This document shows, piece by piece, positions 23,710 through 31,294 of a stretch of 36,694 bases of DNA. The DNA is taken from positions 1 to 36,694 of the forward strand of contig QLUR01000027.1 in NCBI GenBank assembly GCA_018725565.1. The letters are read 5' to 3'. The position numbers were made by a program, and so were the translations under genes. Source of the DNA: Bacillota bacterium. Lineage in GTDB: Bacteria > Bacillota > Dethiobacteria > Dethiobacterales > Dethiobacteraceae. Under the pieces are notes generated by a model. The model did no database searches, was not told the DNA's origin, and saw nothing but the letters and a program-made list of their open reading frames with translations. The number at the start of each line of letters is the position of its first letter. The stretch's first letter is position 1.

Positions 23710-25818
23710 ATGACAGATATCCAGCTGTTTCCCAGGGAAAAAGTCGTCGGTATCTTTAGGGGGTTTCAACAGGGTGGTCTGGAATTCTATGCCGACTTGG
23801 TGCTGCCCTACAGGAACGAGTTTCAAAATATCCCTATGCACGGGCAATTTATACTGGTACAACTGCAGACGCCAGATGAAGCAGTTCTTGGTCGCATTGC
23901 CTCTTTTTCATCAGAAGGCAAGCTTTCCTTCGGTTCGGGAGAGGAGTTTAACATCCGCGCCTTGCGTGAAGACCGGCAAATCCCCGAAGATTTGCGGGAG
24001 CAGTACCTTAAGTATCGTGTTAATATACGCGTTTTAGGTGTGCTCCGCAACAATGGAAAGGACCTGACCTTCGTGGCGTCCCATAGGCGACTGCCACATG
24101 TAGGTAGTCGGGTAGCATTCCCTTCAGATGATGTGCTGCGCGAAATTGCCGGGCATAACATAGACGGTGCGATGATCGGTCACCTCGCCTTCGGTGAATA
24201 TATCTATGCGGGAAGTAACCCCAAGCTCGAAGCCCAAGAATGGATGCAGGTTTTGCAGCCGGAGGTGATGGTCCGCTTTGCTATCGAATCTCTCGTCTCG
24301 CGACGCAGTTTCATCTTTGCCCGGGCTGGCTTCGGTAAGTCCAACTTAAACAAGCTGCTGTTCTCCAGGCTTTACGAAACCACGCCTCATGTTACTAAGC
24401 GCAGGGACAAGCGAGTGCCCGTCGGCACAATTATTTTTGATCCAGATGGCGAATACTTCTGGCCGGACGACAAGGGGCGGCCAGGCTTGTGTGACGTGCC
24501 TGCCCTTGAAGACAAGCTGGTGGTGTTCACTGGGCGCAAAAATCCGAGCCCGTTCTACCAGTCGTTTGTTGCGGGCGGTATCCGACTTGATGTCCGCCGC
24601 CTGCGTCCCAGCGATGTCATTGCGATTGCCTTGGGGCCTGAACGTCAGGAACAGCAGAACGTCCGCAAGCTGCGCGGATTGTCCCAAGACCGCTGGGAGT
24701 CGCTGGTCAATTTGATCGATATCAATGGAAATGCGGCACCGCTGGACGAGGTCAGAAAACTCCTCGATCTTGAAGCGAATCAGGAGGCAGAAGCTCTAGC
24801 CGCAAGAGGCAATATGACGGCTATTGTGAAGATGCTCCACGATAAAAGCAGCCAGCTGATGGATATGCTTATCCATGCGTTGTCGGAAGGAAAGCTTTGC
24901 GTTATTGACGTTTCCCAGATGCGCAGTGGCCAATCGTTAATGCTCTCGGGATTAATCTTAAGGCGAATCTTCGACCGCAACCAGCAAGAATTTACTGCTG
25001 CTGAACCAAAGACCATACCTACTATCGCCGTGGTGGAGGAAGCTCAAGCAGTGCTGAATGAAAATGCCCCTGCGTCCGAGCCTTATGTGACGTGGGTAAA
25101 AGAGGGCCGAAAGTACGACCTAGGTGCGTTACTCATTACCCAGCAGCCGGGCAGCATTCCAGTAGAAATCTTGAGCCAGGGGGACAACTGGTTCGTCTTC
25201 CACTTGCTATCTGCAGCCGATCTCAACACCTTGAAAAAGGCAAACGCGCACTTCAGTGAAGATTTGCTGAGTTCGCTGCTTAACGAACCGATTCCAGGCC
25301 AAGGTGTTTTTTGGAGTTCCGTGGGTGGCAAGCCCTACCCGGTCAGTCTTCGCGTCCTTTCGTTTGAAAAGATGTTTTCAATGCGTGATCCTGACTACAA
25401 CCAGCCTGTTGGCCATACTTACGCAGAGGTGTTACGCAATACCTTTTCTAGTACGATTCAGCTGAACAACAATATTCGTACTCCGGACACCGATAGTACG
25501 GTCACACTATTCCCCCCTGAACGAGAGGACGACGATTCCGTAGATATCATGGCGAACATTGAGCAGCAGGCAATTAAGGCGCTGCAAGCTGAAGCCAATC
25601 TGATAAGCAAGGTCGAGTCATCAGAGGGCACCGCGTGGGGTTCAATAAAGGCTTTCTTTCTCAGGCATCTGCCAGACCATTTGGACAATAAAGATACGCT
25701 AGCCTACAATCTTGTAAGGAAGGCACTGGAGTATATGTACGGACCTCAAAATCAGGGATGGGAGACTTATAAAAATGAGGCGAAGAATAACACAACCTAT
25801 GTTCGAAGGAGAGGCTAA
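23710..25818 (+). CDS. herA: HerA-like DNA translocase ATPase
   Basis: A 702-residue HerA/FtsK-like ATPase (DUF87 type). It has a beta-barrel-like N-terminus, Walker A ARAGFGKS (204-211), Walker B TIAVVEEAQAVLNE (~437-450) and the following LGALLITQQPGSIPVEILSQ sensor region. HerA forms hexameric rings pumping DNA into NurA; similar HerA proteins pair with nucleases in several defence systems. Start ATG 23710 lies after AAGGAGAAAATGAC. The methyltransferase gene begins 3 nt after the stop, so the three genes form one cassette. Confidence 0.82.
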   Translation: MTDIQLFPREKVVGIFRGFQQGGLEFYADLVLPYRNEFQNIPMHGQFILVQLQTPDEAVLGRIASFSSEGKLSFGSGEEFNIRALREDRQIPEDLREQYLKYRVNIRVLGVLRNNGKDLTFVASHRRLPHVGSRVAFPSDDVLREIAGHNIDGAMIGHLAFGEYIYAGSNPKLEAQEWMQVLQPEVMVRFAIESLVSRRSFIFARAGFGKSNLNKLLFSRLYETTPHVTKRRDKRVPVGTIIFDPDGEYFWPDDKGRPGLCDVPALEDKLVVFTGRKNPSPFYQSFVAGGIRLDVRRLRPSDVIAIALGPERQEQQNVRKLRGLSQDRWESLVNLIDINGNAAPLDEVRKLLDLEANQEAEALAARGNMTAIVKMLHDKSSQLMDMLIHALSEGKLCVIDVSQMRSGQSLMLSGLILRRIFDRNQQEFTAAEPKTIPTIAVVEEAQAVLNENAPASEPYVTWVKEGRKYDLGALLITQQPGSIPVEILSQGDNWFVFHLLSAADLNTLKKANAHFSEDLLSSLLNEPIPGQGVFWSSVGGKPYPVSLRVLSFEKMFSMRDPDYNQPVGHTYAEVLRNTFSSTIQLNNNIRTPDTDSTVTLFPPEREDDDSVDIMANIEQQAIKALQAEANLISKVESSEGTAWGSIKAFFLRHLPDHLDNKDTLAYNLVRKALEYMYGPQNQGWETYKNEAKNNTTYVRRRG

Positions 25819-25820
25819 CG

Positions 25821-26939
25821 GTGTTGTCGGAACCGAACGTTCAAACTGCTCTTAACGGGATATGCCCGTACTTCACCATGTTTCCGCTTGACTTTCCTTT
25901 TGGCATTCTTAAAAAGCAAGCGAAGAAGGGCGACCATGTGCTTGATCCCTTCTGCGGACGAGGTACGACCAACTTTGCCGCCCGGCTCCTTGGGCTCTCA
26001 TCCTTAGGGGTGGATTCCAGCCCTGTCGCGGCTGCAGTAACTGCCTCCAAACTGGTGAGTACAAATGTTGAAGAAATTATGGCAGAGGTACGTCACATCC
26101 TTAATGCCCGTGAATCTTGCGATGTGCCATCCAGTGAGTTCTGGCGCTTAGCTTATCATCACGAAGTGCTGGACGCGCTGTGCCGACTGCGCGAAGCATT
26201 CCTTGCGGATTGCTCGACCGCGGCACGAATAGCGTTGCGCGGTATCATTCTAGGTGCGCTACATGGCCCGAAGCAAAAGACTTTCCAGAGCTATTTCTCG
26301 AACCAGTGTCCCCGGACTTATGCCCCGAAGCCTGCCTATGCCACGCGGTTTTGGAGAAAACGAGGACTTATGCCTGAGCAGGTGGACGTTTTGGCTATAA
26401 TTGAACGTCGAGCAAGACGTTATTTCGGAACGTTACCAGATGCCGACGGAACAGCTAGGTTAGCAGACAGTCGTAAACGAGAGTCCCTACTGCCAACGTC
26501 TTCTGATGAACGGTTTGATTGGGTAATCACATCGCCGCCATACTATGGTATGCGCACTTATATACCGGACCAGTGGCTTCGCAACTGGTTTCTGGGCGGC
26601 TCCGATGTAGTAGACTATACTATCCGTAACCAAATCGCACACAGTAACACGGGAGACTTTGCGGCAGATTTGAGGCAGGTCTGGCGTAACGCTGCTGCTG
26701 TGAGTAGCGGTGATGCCAAGCTGGTAGTTCGCTTTGGTGGCATTGCAGATCGGCAGGCTAACCCGCTCGACCTTCTCGAGAACTCTTTTGCAAATAGTGG
26801 ATGGCGTGTTTTCGCAATTCGTGATGCGGGCTCTGCCGTGGAAGGCAAGCGTCAAGCAACTACCTTTCTCCGCAGCGATACCAAGCCAATGGCTGAATAT
26901 GATTTTTGGGCTTTGAAGGATGATGGTTCACGCCATTAG
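25821..26939 (+). CDS. DNA methyltransferase, SPPY type (N4-cytosine or N6-adenine)
   Basis: A 372-residue DNA methyltransferase. It begins with the SAM motif VLDPFCGRGTTNFAARLLG (DPFCGRGT at 42-49) and has the catalytic motif ITSPPYYGMRTYIPDQW (TSPPY at 237-241) in the second half: the DPF-first, SPPY-later order of beta-class enzymes. SPPY favours N4-cytosine methylation but does not exclude adenine. It has no separate endonuclease, so NurA-HerA may be the nuclease that its marks hold back. The start is GTG 25821 (a TTG at 25824 is possible). It differs clearly from PglX (DPPF), giving the island two methylation activities. Confidence 0.8.
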   Translation: MLSEPNVQTALNGICPYFTMFPLDFPFGILKKQAKKGDHVLDPFCGRGTTNFAARLLGLSSLGVDSSPVAAAVTASKLVSTNVEEIMAEVRHILNARESCDVPSSEFWRLAYHHEVLDALCRLREAFLADCSTAARIALRGIILGALHGPKQKTFQSYFSNQCPRTYAPKPAYATRFWRKRGLMPEQVDVLAIIERRARRYFGTLPDADGTARLADSRKRESLLPTSSDERFDWVITSPPYYGMRTYIPDQWLRNWFLGGSDVVDYTIRNQIAHSNTGDFAADLRQVWRNAAAVSSGDAKLVVRFGGIADRQANPLDLLENSFANSGWRVFAIRDAGSAVEGKRQATTFLRSDTKPMAEYDFWALKDDGSRH

Positions 26940-26982
26940 TCTTCTATAGCCCTGAGGAAATCGAAAGACGGTGGTGTCGTTA

Positions 26983-28989
26983 ATGAACAGCTGGCGGGAC
27001 CAGATCCTCAAGGAGTTCCCCCCGAAGGTGGCCCGGCTTACTTTGGTGGCCGACCCGGATGGGCTTTTGCTTGAGGAAGGAATTCTCGAAGGTATCCGTG
27101 AACGGGGCTTCGAGCTGATTCCCTTCGAAGACCACATTTCTTTCCGCTATGTCTATGAATCGCAGTTTCGTTCCCGCTGGGACCGGGGAGAACATACGGA
27201 GTTGGTAGTCGTCCTACGATCCGAGACCGGCGACCTCGGGGGATTGCCCTTCGATCTGCTCCAGGCCGGTCGAAAGCTTTCGTTCAACCTCGGTGATATC
27301 TTTCCAAACCTCAGTTATCCGGTCGTGACCGCACTGGATCGCGGCGAACTTGATGCCTTGTATGAAGCCCAGAGAGGGCATGCTCCGGGCCAGTTAGGCG
27401 ACAACGCCACCAAGGAGTTTGTTCTCCGGCATGTCTTTGAAATTGCGCCGGAGTTGATCAAACAACCCTCGGACCTTTTGCGCGTGCTGCTTCGTCGCCA
27501 CTACCGCGGTCAACGTATCCCACAGGCGCTTGATGAACGGTTCATTAAACTGCTGCGACAGAGCGCTCATTTCAACGAATGGCCGCTCGAAAGATTGGCG
27601 GCGGACCGAGAGGCTTTTTTTACCTTCCTACAAGAACGATGGCCAATCTTCCTTGACCGCGAAGCAAGCAAGGGAACATATAGTGTTCGTGAAAATGGGA
27701 AGCCCTACGGGATGACCATTGAGGGGCCGATCGATCTGCCTTTTGACCACCACGACATTCGCGTCTACGTTGATAATCTCTTTACCGAGGGCTTGTTGCA
27801 TTCTGTGCAACATGACCACGCGGATGCCTTGTCCAAGACCTGGGTTGGCATCGGCATCCGGACTGCACCTAACGAAGACAGGGCCCGCAGGGTGGGCAAG
27901 CTCATAGAGAACCTGCGGGCGGCTCTTCCGGCTGACGACGCCAAGCACACGGAGTGGTTCCATTTTGCCCGCGGTTGGGCGGAGTTGATTGTGCTCTTGC
28001 ATGAGCAGTCCGAAACTGCAGCAGGGGAATTGCTTGCGCAGATTAAGGCCTTGCGGTCACGAGTGGATAACGGATTTACCGCTTGGCTTTTAAAGCGATT
28101 CGCGGGATTGATCAACCTGCCGCCGGCGCCGCCGGTGATGCTGCATCATCTACCGCGCTTTCTTGCCCGACAGGCGGAGGAGAACCGTCAAGCGAAGATT
28201 GCTTTGATCGTGGTGGATGGCCTGGCCATGGATCAGTGGCTGGTGATCCGTGATGCGCTCGTGTCAAAAAAGCCCGGCTTCCGGTTCCGTGACCAGGCTG
28301 TCTTTGCCTGGGTTCCTTCCCTTACCTCCGTTTCACGCCAGGCCGCCTTTGCCGGCAAGGCCCCCGTCTTTTTCCCGGACAGCATCCTTACCACGGACAA
28401 AGAAGCGGTGCTGTGGTCACAGTTCTGGTTGGACCACGGCTACACAACCGATCAGGTGGTTTACATCAAGGGGGTGGACGCCGCGAGCTTGGAATCTGTG
28501 GTGGAAGCGCTTTCTTATCCGCAGGTAAGGATTGCCGGGCTGGTAGTCGACAAGGTTGATAAGATCATGCACGGGATGGAAATGGGCGCCGCCGGGATGC
28601 ACAACCAAGTTGCCCAATGGGCCAAACAGCCGTATCTTACCAATCTGCTTGAGGTACTTTTGGACCGCGGATTCTGGGTTTATCTAACATCTGATCATGG
28701 CAACATCGAGGCAGAAGGTTGTGGCCGTCCGGCGGAAGGGGCTGTCGCAGACCTGCGCGGAGAGCGGGTTCGTGTTTATCCGGATACAATCCTTCGCCGC
28801 AAAGTAAAGGAGCAATTTCCAGCTGCGCTCGAATGGGGCTCCATCGGTCTTCCCGAGGATTACCTGAGCCTCTTGGCCCCTCCCCGCCAAGCCTTTGTTC
28901 AACATGGGAAGCGCTCCGTCGTTCACGGCGGAATTTCTATCGAAGAACTCATCGTCCCTCTGGTCCGGGTCGAGAGGATGGACGAATGA
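26983..28989 (+). CDS. pglZ: BREX alkaline-phosphatase-superfamily protein PglZ
   Basis: A 668-residue PglZ, the hallmark BREX protein. It opens MNSWRDQILKEFPPKVARLT. The phosphatase-superfamily core lies in the C-terminal half: ALIVVDGLAMDQW (~407-419), a PSLTSVSRQAAFAG stretch likely holding the nucleophile Ser/Thr, LTSDHGNIEAEG (~568-579) and HGGISIEELIVP. PglZ is needed for both methylation and exclusion. ATG 26983 is set by homology with the orphan copy at 22500; GTG 26971 is also in frame. The site before it is poor compared with GGAGGG before the orphan, so translation may have dropped or changed. It overlaps the next gene by 4 nt. Confidence 0.85.
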   Translation: MNSWRDQILKEFPPKVARLTLVADPDGLLLEEGILEGIRERGFELIPFEDHISFRYVYESQFRSRWDRGEHTELVVVLRSETGDLGGLPFDLLQAGRKLSFNLGDIFPNLSYPVVTALDRGELDALYEAQRGHAPGQLGDNATKEFVLRHVFEIAPELIKQPSDLLRVLLRRHYRGQRIPQALDERFIKLLRQSAHFNEWPLERLAADREAFFTFLQERWPIFLDREASKGTYSVRENGKPYGMTIEGPIDLPFDHHDIRVYVDNLFTEGLLHSVQHDHADALSKTWVGIGIRTAPNEDRARRVGKLIENLRAALPADDAKHTEWFHFARGWAELIVLLHEQSETAAGELLAQIKALRSRVDNGFTAWLLKRFAGLINLPPAPPVMLHHLPRFLARQAEENRQAKIALIVVDGLAMDQWLVIRDALVSKKPGFRFRDQAVFAWVPSLTSVSRQAAFAGKAPVFFPDSILTTDKEAVLWSQFWLDHGYTTDQVVYIKGVDAASLESVVEALSYPQVRIAGLVVDKVDKIMHGMEMGAAGMHNQVAQWAKQPYLTNLLEVLLDRGFWVYLTSDHGNIEAEGCGRPAEGAVADLRGERVRVYPDTILRRKVKEQFPAALEWGSIGLPEDYLSLLAPPRQAFVQHGKRSVVHGGISIEELIVPLVRVERMDE

Positions 28990-29738
28990 CAGGGGCGCGA
29001 TTCTCCCAGGTCGGAATTGACCGCCTCGTTCGTCTTGATTGGCTTGAGAGAGTTGCCTCCCTAGCATTAGCTGGTAATGACACAAAGGCCGTTAAGGGAG
29101 TTCTGCAGCATGATCTGAAACAGTTATTTCGATCTGAAAGGACAGACGTACGCGGATCGCTGGACAAGACAATCACCATTCTCTTGAAAGTATGGGTGAC
29201 TACTCCGCCTTTGCTCGAATCGTTGCGGACAGAGGGGCTCGAATTACTTAAATATCTTCCTCAACAAGATAAACTGGCAGTTCATTGGGGCATGGTCATG
29301 GCGGTCTATCCTTTCTGGTCTAGTGTAGCTATGCAGGTTGGGCGACTATTGAGGCTTCAAGGCACAGTGACAGCAGCCCATGTGCAACGTCGTGTGCGTG
29401 AACAGTATGGGGAGAGAGAAACCGTTTCCCGTCGTACTCGCTATGTTCTGCGGTCATACCTGGACTGGGGTGTGCTGCAGGAGAGCGGGACAAAGGGTAT
29501 TTATGCCTGCGGGAGAGTTCTTTTCATTGAAGACCCTCGGCTCATTACTTGGCTGACCGAAGCCGTGCTTCATGCCCGTGCCAACGGGGCGGCTCCGCTT
29601 AAGGCGCTGCTTGACAGCCCAAGCGTCTTTCCTTTCAGATTCAAACCCATTCAGGCTGCAAGCATTAGCGCGGCTTCCCCCAGGCTAGACATTATCCGCC
29701 ACGGGCTGGATGATAACCTTATCATATTTAAGAAGTGA
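28986..29738 (+). CDS. Terminal BREX gene, BrxA-like winged-helix protein (tentative)
   Basis: A 250-residue soluble basic protein. ATG 28986 overlaps the pglZ stop by 4 nt; longer in-frame starts lie inside pglZ and are rejected. The middle (HVQRRVREQYGERETVSRRT, then RYVLRSYLDWGVLQESGTKGIY) looks like a winged-helix domain. In BREX type 3 the last gene is brxA (DUF1819), a small DNA-binding protein, and position and helix content fit. I see no diagnostic DUF1819 motif, so a different wHTH subunit is possible. It ends the co-directional operon. Confidence 0.5.
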   Translation: MTGARFSQVGIDRLVRLDWLERVASLALAGNDTKAVKGVLQHDLKQLFRSERTDVRGSLDKTITILLKVWVTTPPLLESLRTEGLELLKYLPQQDKLAVHWGMVMAVYPFWSSVAMQVGRLLRLQGTVTAAHVQRRVREQYGERETVSRRTRYVLRSYLDWGVLQESGTKGIYACGRVLFIEDPRLITWLTEAVLHARANGAAPLKALLDSPSVFPFRFKPIQAASISAASPRLDIIRHGLDDNLIIFKK

Positions 29739-29825
29739 CATTTAATATTGCCTTATTTTTGCGTTGAACTAAAAGGGCCGAAAGCTGATGGTATGCCTGA
29801 CCGCAGATTCTTTTAGAAAGGAAGA

Positions 29826-29877
29826 GCGCCCCCGTTTTTGATGTACTACTGCGGAAGCAGCAGTACCCAGGGGCGCC
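29826..29877 (+). terminator. Long imperfect hairpin after the BREX operon
   Basis: The outer arms GCGCCCC and GGGGCGC enclose an inner stem GTACTACTGC / GCAGCAGTAC (one mismatch) with loop GGAA. No T run follows, so it may be a processed 3' end, an insertion-element end or chance structure in the remnant gene rather than an intrinsic terminator. Confidence 0.3.
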
Positions 29878-30020
29878 CCTACACATGTGGTCATTGTAAC
29901 AGACTATGAGCTGGTTGAGAACCCTGGAAATCGAAGACTCCGGTGTTCTCCCTGCAACAAGATCCACCATGAGCTTCCGGATCGGTTGGTGCCCTACAAG
30001 CGCCACGGCAGCAAAAGCAT
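29841..30020 (+). pseudogene. Frameshifted zinc-finger gene remnant (DUF6431-like)
   Basis: ATG 29841 reads a cysteine-rich start (MYYCGSSSTQGRPYTCGHC), with a stop at 29907. In the next frame, from about 29905, the sequence continues as ELVENPGNRRLRCSPCNKIH and then HELPDRLVPYKRH. The C-x2-C / HHELPD / PYKR pattern resembles DUF6431 proteins, which I recall near transposase genes. The frameshift and loss of the 3' part make it a remnant, probably of a mobile element. Confidence 0.5.
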
Positions 30021-30021
30021 C

Positions 30022-30056
30022 TTTGTTGGTCGAGGACTTGGTCCGCGGCCGGGTGG
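30022..30056 (+). pseudogene. 35-nt gltX fragment at the island's right edge
   Basis: Matches gltX 6777-6811 at 33 of 35 positions, in the same orientation. In frame it reads LLVEDLVRGRV against LLVDDLVRGRV in GltX, and is stopped 5 codons later. No other gltX sequence is seen nearby. It implies that a gltX copy or duplication once stood at this end of the island. Confidence 0.7.
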
Positions 30057-30076
30057 CGCAGAAGCCGTAGGAGTTG

Positions 30077-30112
30077 TTGACCAATGTATATATGTGCGCT
30101 ATAATGTACATT
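30077..30112 (+). promoter_or_regulatory. Promoter and palindromic operator of TA module 3
   Basis: TTGACC (30077-30082), a 17-nt spacer and TATAAT (30100-30105). The perfect palindrome AATGTACATT (30103-30112) overlaps the -10 element, and a half-site AATGTA lies at 30083-30088. This is a likely site for autorepression by the antitoxin. Confidence 0.65.
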
Positions 30113-30129
30113 GACAGGAGGTGACCAAA

Positions 30130-30378
30130 ATGCTTAATACAAATATAACCAATTTCAGGAAAAATGTTTTTAAATTGCTTGAGCAAACCATAAAGTATAA
30201 TGAGCCAGTTAATATTAGCACAAAAGATGGAAATGCTGTGATTATCAGCGAGGAAGATTACAAAGGCTTAATGGAAACAGTGTATCTTTGCTCTATTCCC
30301 AATATGAAAGAGCGAATTATAGAGGCGATGAAAACACCCATTTCCGAGTGTATACCCGAAAATGAGGTGGAATGGTAA
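30130..30378 (+). CDS. Phd/YefM-type antitoxin (TA module 3)
   Basis: An 82-residue antitoxin of the YefM type: NTNITNFRKNVFKLLEQTIKY, then PVNISTKDGNAVIISEEDYKGLMETVYL, and a C-terminal tail NMKERIIEAMKTPISECIP of the kind that binds YoeB. ATG 30130 lies 8 nt after AGGAGG (30116-30121); an upstream GTG (30121) overlaps that site. The stop overlaps the toxin start by one base. Its base composition is more AT-rich than the BREX genes. Confidence 0.88.
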   Translation: MLNTNITNFRKNVFKLLEQTIKYNEPVNISTKDGNAVIISEEDYKGLMETVYLCSIPNMKERIIEAMKTPISECIPENEVEW

Positions 30379-30641
30379 TGTACTCGATAGTCTATGACAA
30401 AAAGACAATAAAAGAAATTCCAAAACTAAAGGCAGCAAAACTTGATAGAAAAGCAAAAGCGCTTATAGACCTAATTCGAGAGAATCCATTTCAATCTCCG
30501 CCACCGTATGAAAAGCTGCAAGGCGATTTGCATGGCGTGTATTCCCGCAGAATCAATATCAAACACAGGCTTGTCTATGAGGTTGTCGAAAATCAAAAAG
30601 CAGTAAAAATAATTAGTATGTGGACACATTACGATTTTTAA
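30378..30641 (+). CDS. YoeB/Txe-family mRNA interferase toxin (TA module 3)
   Basis: An 87-residue toxin with the YoeB/Txe signature: PPPYEKLQGDLHGVYSRRIN, then IKHRLVYEV and a C-terminal SMWTHYDF like the family's .HY ending. YoeB cleaves mRNA on the ribosome. ATG 30378 has GAGGTGG 7 nt upstream; ATG 30372 is too close to it. The pair is complete and probably active. Confidence 0.88.
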   Translation: MYSIVYDKKTIKEIPKLKAAKLDRKAKALIDLIRENPFQSPPPYEKLQGDLHGVYSRRINIKHRLVYEVVENQKAVKIISMWTHYDF

Positions 30642-30662
30642 ATAAGCCGTGTCTGTTTTGTT

Positions 30663-30977
30663 TTATAAGATATCCTGCCACTCTCTGCGGTTATAGAGGA
30701 TACGCAGAACGTGGACTTCACACTTTTCTTCATTAGCAATATAGAATACGATATAGTTTTCAACCAACAGCTTGCGGACTCCCGCTACGGCATACGGTTG
30801 ATCCTGAACTACACTGTGTCGCAACGGCATTTGCCTTAATGTCAGAATCTGCTCCTTGACTGATGTGTAAATTCGCCTGGCAATCACAGGTTCTTTCAGC
30901 GTGTCCGTTATATAACTGAGAATGCCATGCAAATCCCTCTGGGCAGGGAGTTCGATGATAACCTTATACTCTGTCAA
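30663..30977 (-). CDS. RelE/ParE-family toxin (TA module 4)
   Basis: A 104-residue protein: TEYKVIIELPAQRDLHGILSYI at the start, VIARRIYTSVKEQI in the middle and VRKLLVENYIVFYIANEE...VLRILYNRREW at the end, the standard RelE/ParE pattern. The TTG at 30977 is favoured because AAGGAA (complement of 30985-30990) lies 7 nt before it and the overlap with the antitoxin is 14 nt, as in module 1; a longer TTG start at 30995 is possible. It converges on module 3. Confidence 0.82.
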   Translation of the reverse strand: MTEYKVIIELPAQRDLHGILSYITDTLKEPVIARRIYTSVKEQILTLRQMPLRHSVVQDQPYAVAGVRKLLVENYIVFYIANEEKCEVHVLRILYNRREWQDIL

Positions 30978-31236
30978 AGCCGAATTCCTTCTCAATCTCA
31001 GAAAATACTTCCTCTGCCGGACGGCCTGTTCCTTTTTTCATGGAGGCCAGACCTTCGTAAAGTAGACGGCGCAGTTCATGTTTTCCGCTCAAACGCTCAA
31101 ACTCTGCATTTGACAAAACAACCAGATCGCCTGTTCCGTTCTTGGTAATAAACACCGGTTCATTGTATTTGTTGCAAAACTCTGAGATTTCATTGTATTT
31201 ATTGCGCAAGTCTGAACTTGGCCTAATAGTCGCCAT
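30964..31236 (-). CDS. Phd/YefM-family antitoxin (TA module 4)
   Basis: A 90-residue antitoxin starting ATIRPSSDLRNKYNEISEFC, with PVFITKNGTGDLVVLSNAEFERL, clearly of the same family as modules 1 and 2. The ATG at 31236 follows a strong GGAGGTG on the minus strand. Its gene is the last of the island before the cysE leader and is read away from it. Confidence 0.86.
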   Translation of the reverse strand: MATIRPSSDLRNKYNEISEFCNKYNEPVFITKNGTGDLVVLSNAEFERLSGKHELRRLLYEGLASMKKGTGRPAEEVFSEIEKEFGFDRV

Positions 31237-31265
31237 AATAACACCTCCATAAATTTTATGTTCAT

Positions 31266-31294
31266 ATTATATCAAAATATTGATATGTTGTCAA
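31266..31294 (-). promoter_or_regulatory. Promoter with internal palindromic operator of TA module 4
   Basis: On the minus strand TTGACA (31294-31289), a 17-nt spacer and TATAAT (31271-31266) form a consensus promoter. The perfect palindrome ATATCAA / TTGATAT (31269-31286, 4-nt centre) fills the spacer and touches the -10 element, the natural place for antitoxin autorepression. Confidence 0.75.

Larger units (their letters stand above)
29739..30129. other. Right-edge scar region of the BREX operon
   Basis: A ~390-nt gap without an intact gene. It holds, in order, an AT-rich stretch, an imperfect hairpin, a frameshifted zinc-finger gene remnant, a 35-nt gltX fragment and the promoter of TA module 3 (each listed separately). 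This mixture marks repeated insertion and deletion. Confidence 0.6.

Noticed and set aside
28719-28985. N-terminal extension of the terminal BREX gene
   Set aside because: It lies wholly inside pglZ in another frame; the 4-nt overlap start at 28986 is typical of the operon.
8750-29738. DISARM system
   Set aside because: The SNF2 helicase resembles DrmD, but drmA, drmB and drmC are absent, while BrxF, BrxC and PglZ are present.
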